Below are positions 63,555 through 64,000 of a stretch of DNA of 64,000 nucleotides, piece after piece; the stretch's first letter is position 1; each line of letters starts with the position of its first letter. The notes beneath the pieces are model-generated. The model worked only from the letters and a program-made list of their open reading frames with translations, ran no database searches and had not been told where the DNA came from. A program made the position numbers and the translations under genes. Source of the stretch: JALYLC01 sp963743275 (GTDB lineage: Bacteria > Actinomycetota > Thermoleophilia > Gaiellales > JALYLC01); NCBI GenBank assembly GCA_963743275.1, contig CAVUPB010000002.1:186001-250000 (forward strand). Direction: 5' to 3'.

Positions 63555-64000
63555 GCGGAAGCCGCCCGCTGCGTTCCGTCGCGGCGCGCAGACGGGCGGC
63601 CAGCGCGCCGGTGAGCGCACCTTCCTCGAGCCGCCAGCTCCAGTTGCCCACCGTCGTGCCCGGCCGGTTCATGCGCGCCTCGTCGCCGAGGCCGAGCACG
63701 TCCTGGGCCGGGAACATCGCGAGCGCGGCGCGCGACGCGAGCGCCAGCTCGATCAGCGACCAGTTCGGCTCCGCGGGGTCGAGGCCGGTCGCCGCCCGCG
63801 CCGCGGGCGAGAGCGCATCCCACCAGCCCACGGCCGTCTGCGTGTCGTGCGTGCCCGTGTAGACGACGAGCAGCTCGCTCAGGTTCTCGGGCCGGTGGGG
63901 ATTGGCGCGACCGCCGCCGAAGCCGAACTGCAGGACCGCCATGCCCGGCACCCCGAGTGCGAGCCGCAATCGCTCGACCGGCGGCGTGATCACGCCGAGG
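63550..64000 (-). CDS. malQ: 4-alpha-glucanotransferase, 5' part outside window
   Basis: C-terminal 149 residues of a GH77 amylomaltase; the start lies beyond base 64000. ITPPVERLRLALGVPGMAVLQFGFGG, NPHRPENLSELLVVYTGTHDTQTAVGWW and MNRPGTTVGNWSWRL are highly characteristic, with the TGTHD segment near the active site. It disproportionates maltodextrins and belongs functionally with the alpha-glucan cluster, though separated from it by the ArsR-SRPBCC pair. Confidence 0.9.
   Translation of the reverse strand, partial: LGVITPPVERLRLALGVPGMAVLQFGFGGGRANPHRPENLSELLVVYTGTHDTQTAVGWWDALSPAARAATGLDPAEPNWSLIELALASRAALAMFPAQDVLGLGDEARMNRPGTTVGNWSWRLEEGALTGALAARLRAATERSGRLPR

Overview
The window is very GC-rich, coding-dense DNA with short intergenic gaps, frequent GTG starts and many 4-base ATGA/GTGA start-stop overlaps. 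Gene content fits a high-GC Gram-positive: a GlgM/GlgE/TreS alpha-glucan system, fused Liv-type permeases, secreted proteins with YQW-type Ig-like domains, and many LLM, GYD, cupin, TetR, MarR and IclR family genes. An actinobacterium is most likely, perhaps of the Thermoleophilia, but no rRNA or other marker gene is present to settle it. I recognised no tRNA, rRNA, CRISPR array, IS element or phage gene.

Layout. (1) 1-535 is the 3' part of an M14 carboxypeptidase. (2) 562-10583, all minus strand, is a roughly 10 kb run: Liv-type substrate-binding protein, fused permease, cobalamin-independent methionine-synthase-like protein, AraC regulator, two Liv ATPases, a LigM-type tetrahydrofolate-dependent O-demethylase and an aldehyde dehydrogenase. 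Together they look like uptake and demethylation of a methoxylated aromatic compound (inference). (3) 10763-12534 holds a bluB-cobT pair (lower-ligand steps of cobalamin synthesis), apparently fused and broken by about eight indels. (4) 12550-22276 is a sugar-acid type catabolic region: sugar ABC transporter without an ATPase, U32-like and M24-like proteins, IclR regulator with a palindromic operator, zinc dehydrogenase, [2Fe-2S] IlvD/EDD dehydratase and a DapA-family aldolase. (5) 22327-41657 is a mixed accessory stretch: secreted phosphoesterase, M20 peptidase, GYD and cupin proteins, TetR-GNAT pair, LLM monooxygenase, SDR, acyl-CoA ligase, dehydrogenase, AI-2E exporter, YdcF, GT4, a protein with the GNxA motif of eCIS-associated proteins, an M24 protein and CorA.

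(6) 41793-45479 is a tight five-gene operon of three membrane-anchored proteins (two coiled-coil paralogues and an Ala/Pro-rich protein, two of the three with an Ig-like domain), an ApbE flavin transferase and a ferric-reductase-like haem membrane protein; it looks like an uncharacterised surface redox module. (7) 45480-50609 has a family-5 binding protein, TrmL, REP-like inverted repeats, a divergent MFS/MarR pair and UspA. (8) 50674-62617 is a glycogen/trehalose cluster: GlgP, maltokinase, GlgE (minus), then TreS, a second maltokinase-like protein with altered catalytic residues, GlgC, GlgM and a Tiki/ChaN-like protein (plus). Both known routes to maltose-1-phosphate (TreS+Mak and GlgC+GlgM) converge on GlgE. 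(9) 62734-64000 has an ArsR-SRPBCC pair with a clear promoter/operator, and the 3' part of malQ.

Reading frames are interrupted by short indels in livHM, bluB-cobT, corA and two genes of the redox operon, while residues around the breaks still match their families. Sequencing or assembly error is therefore a serious alternative to real gene decay throughout.
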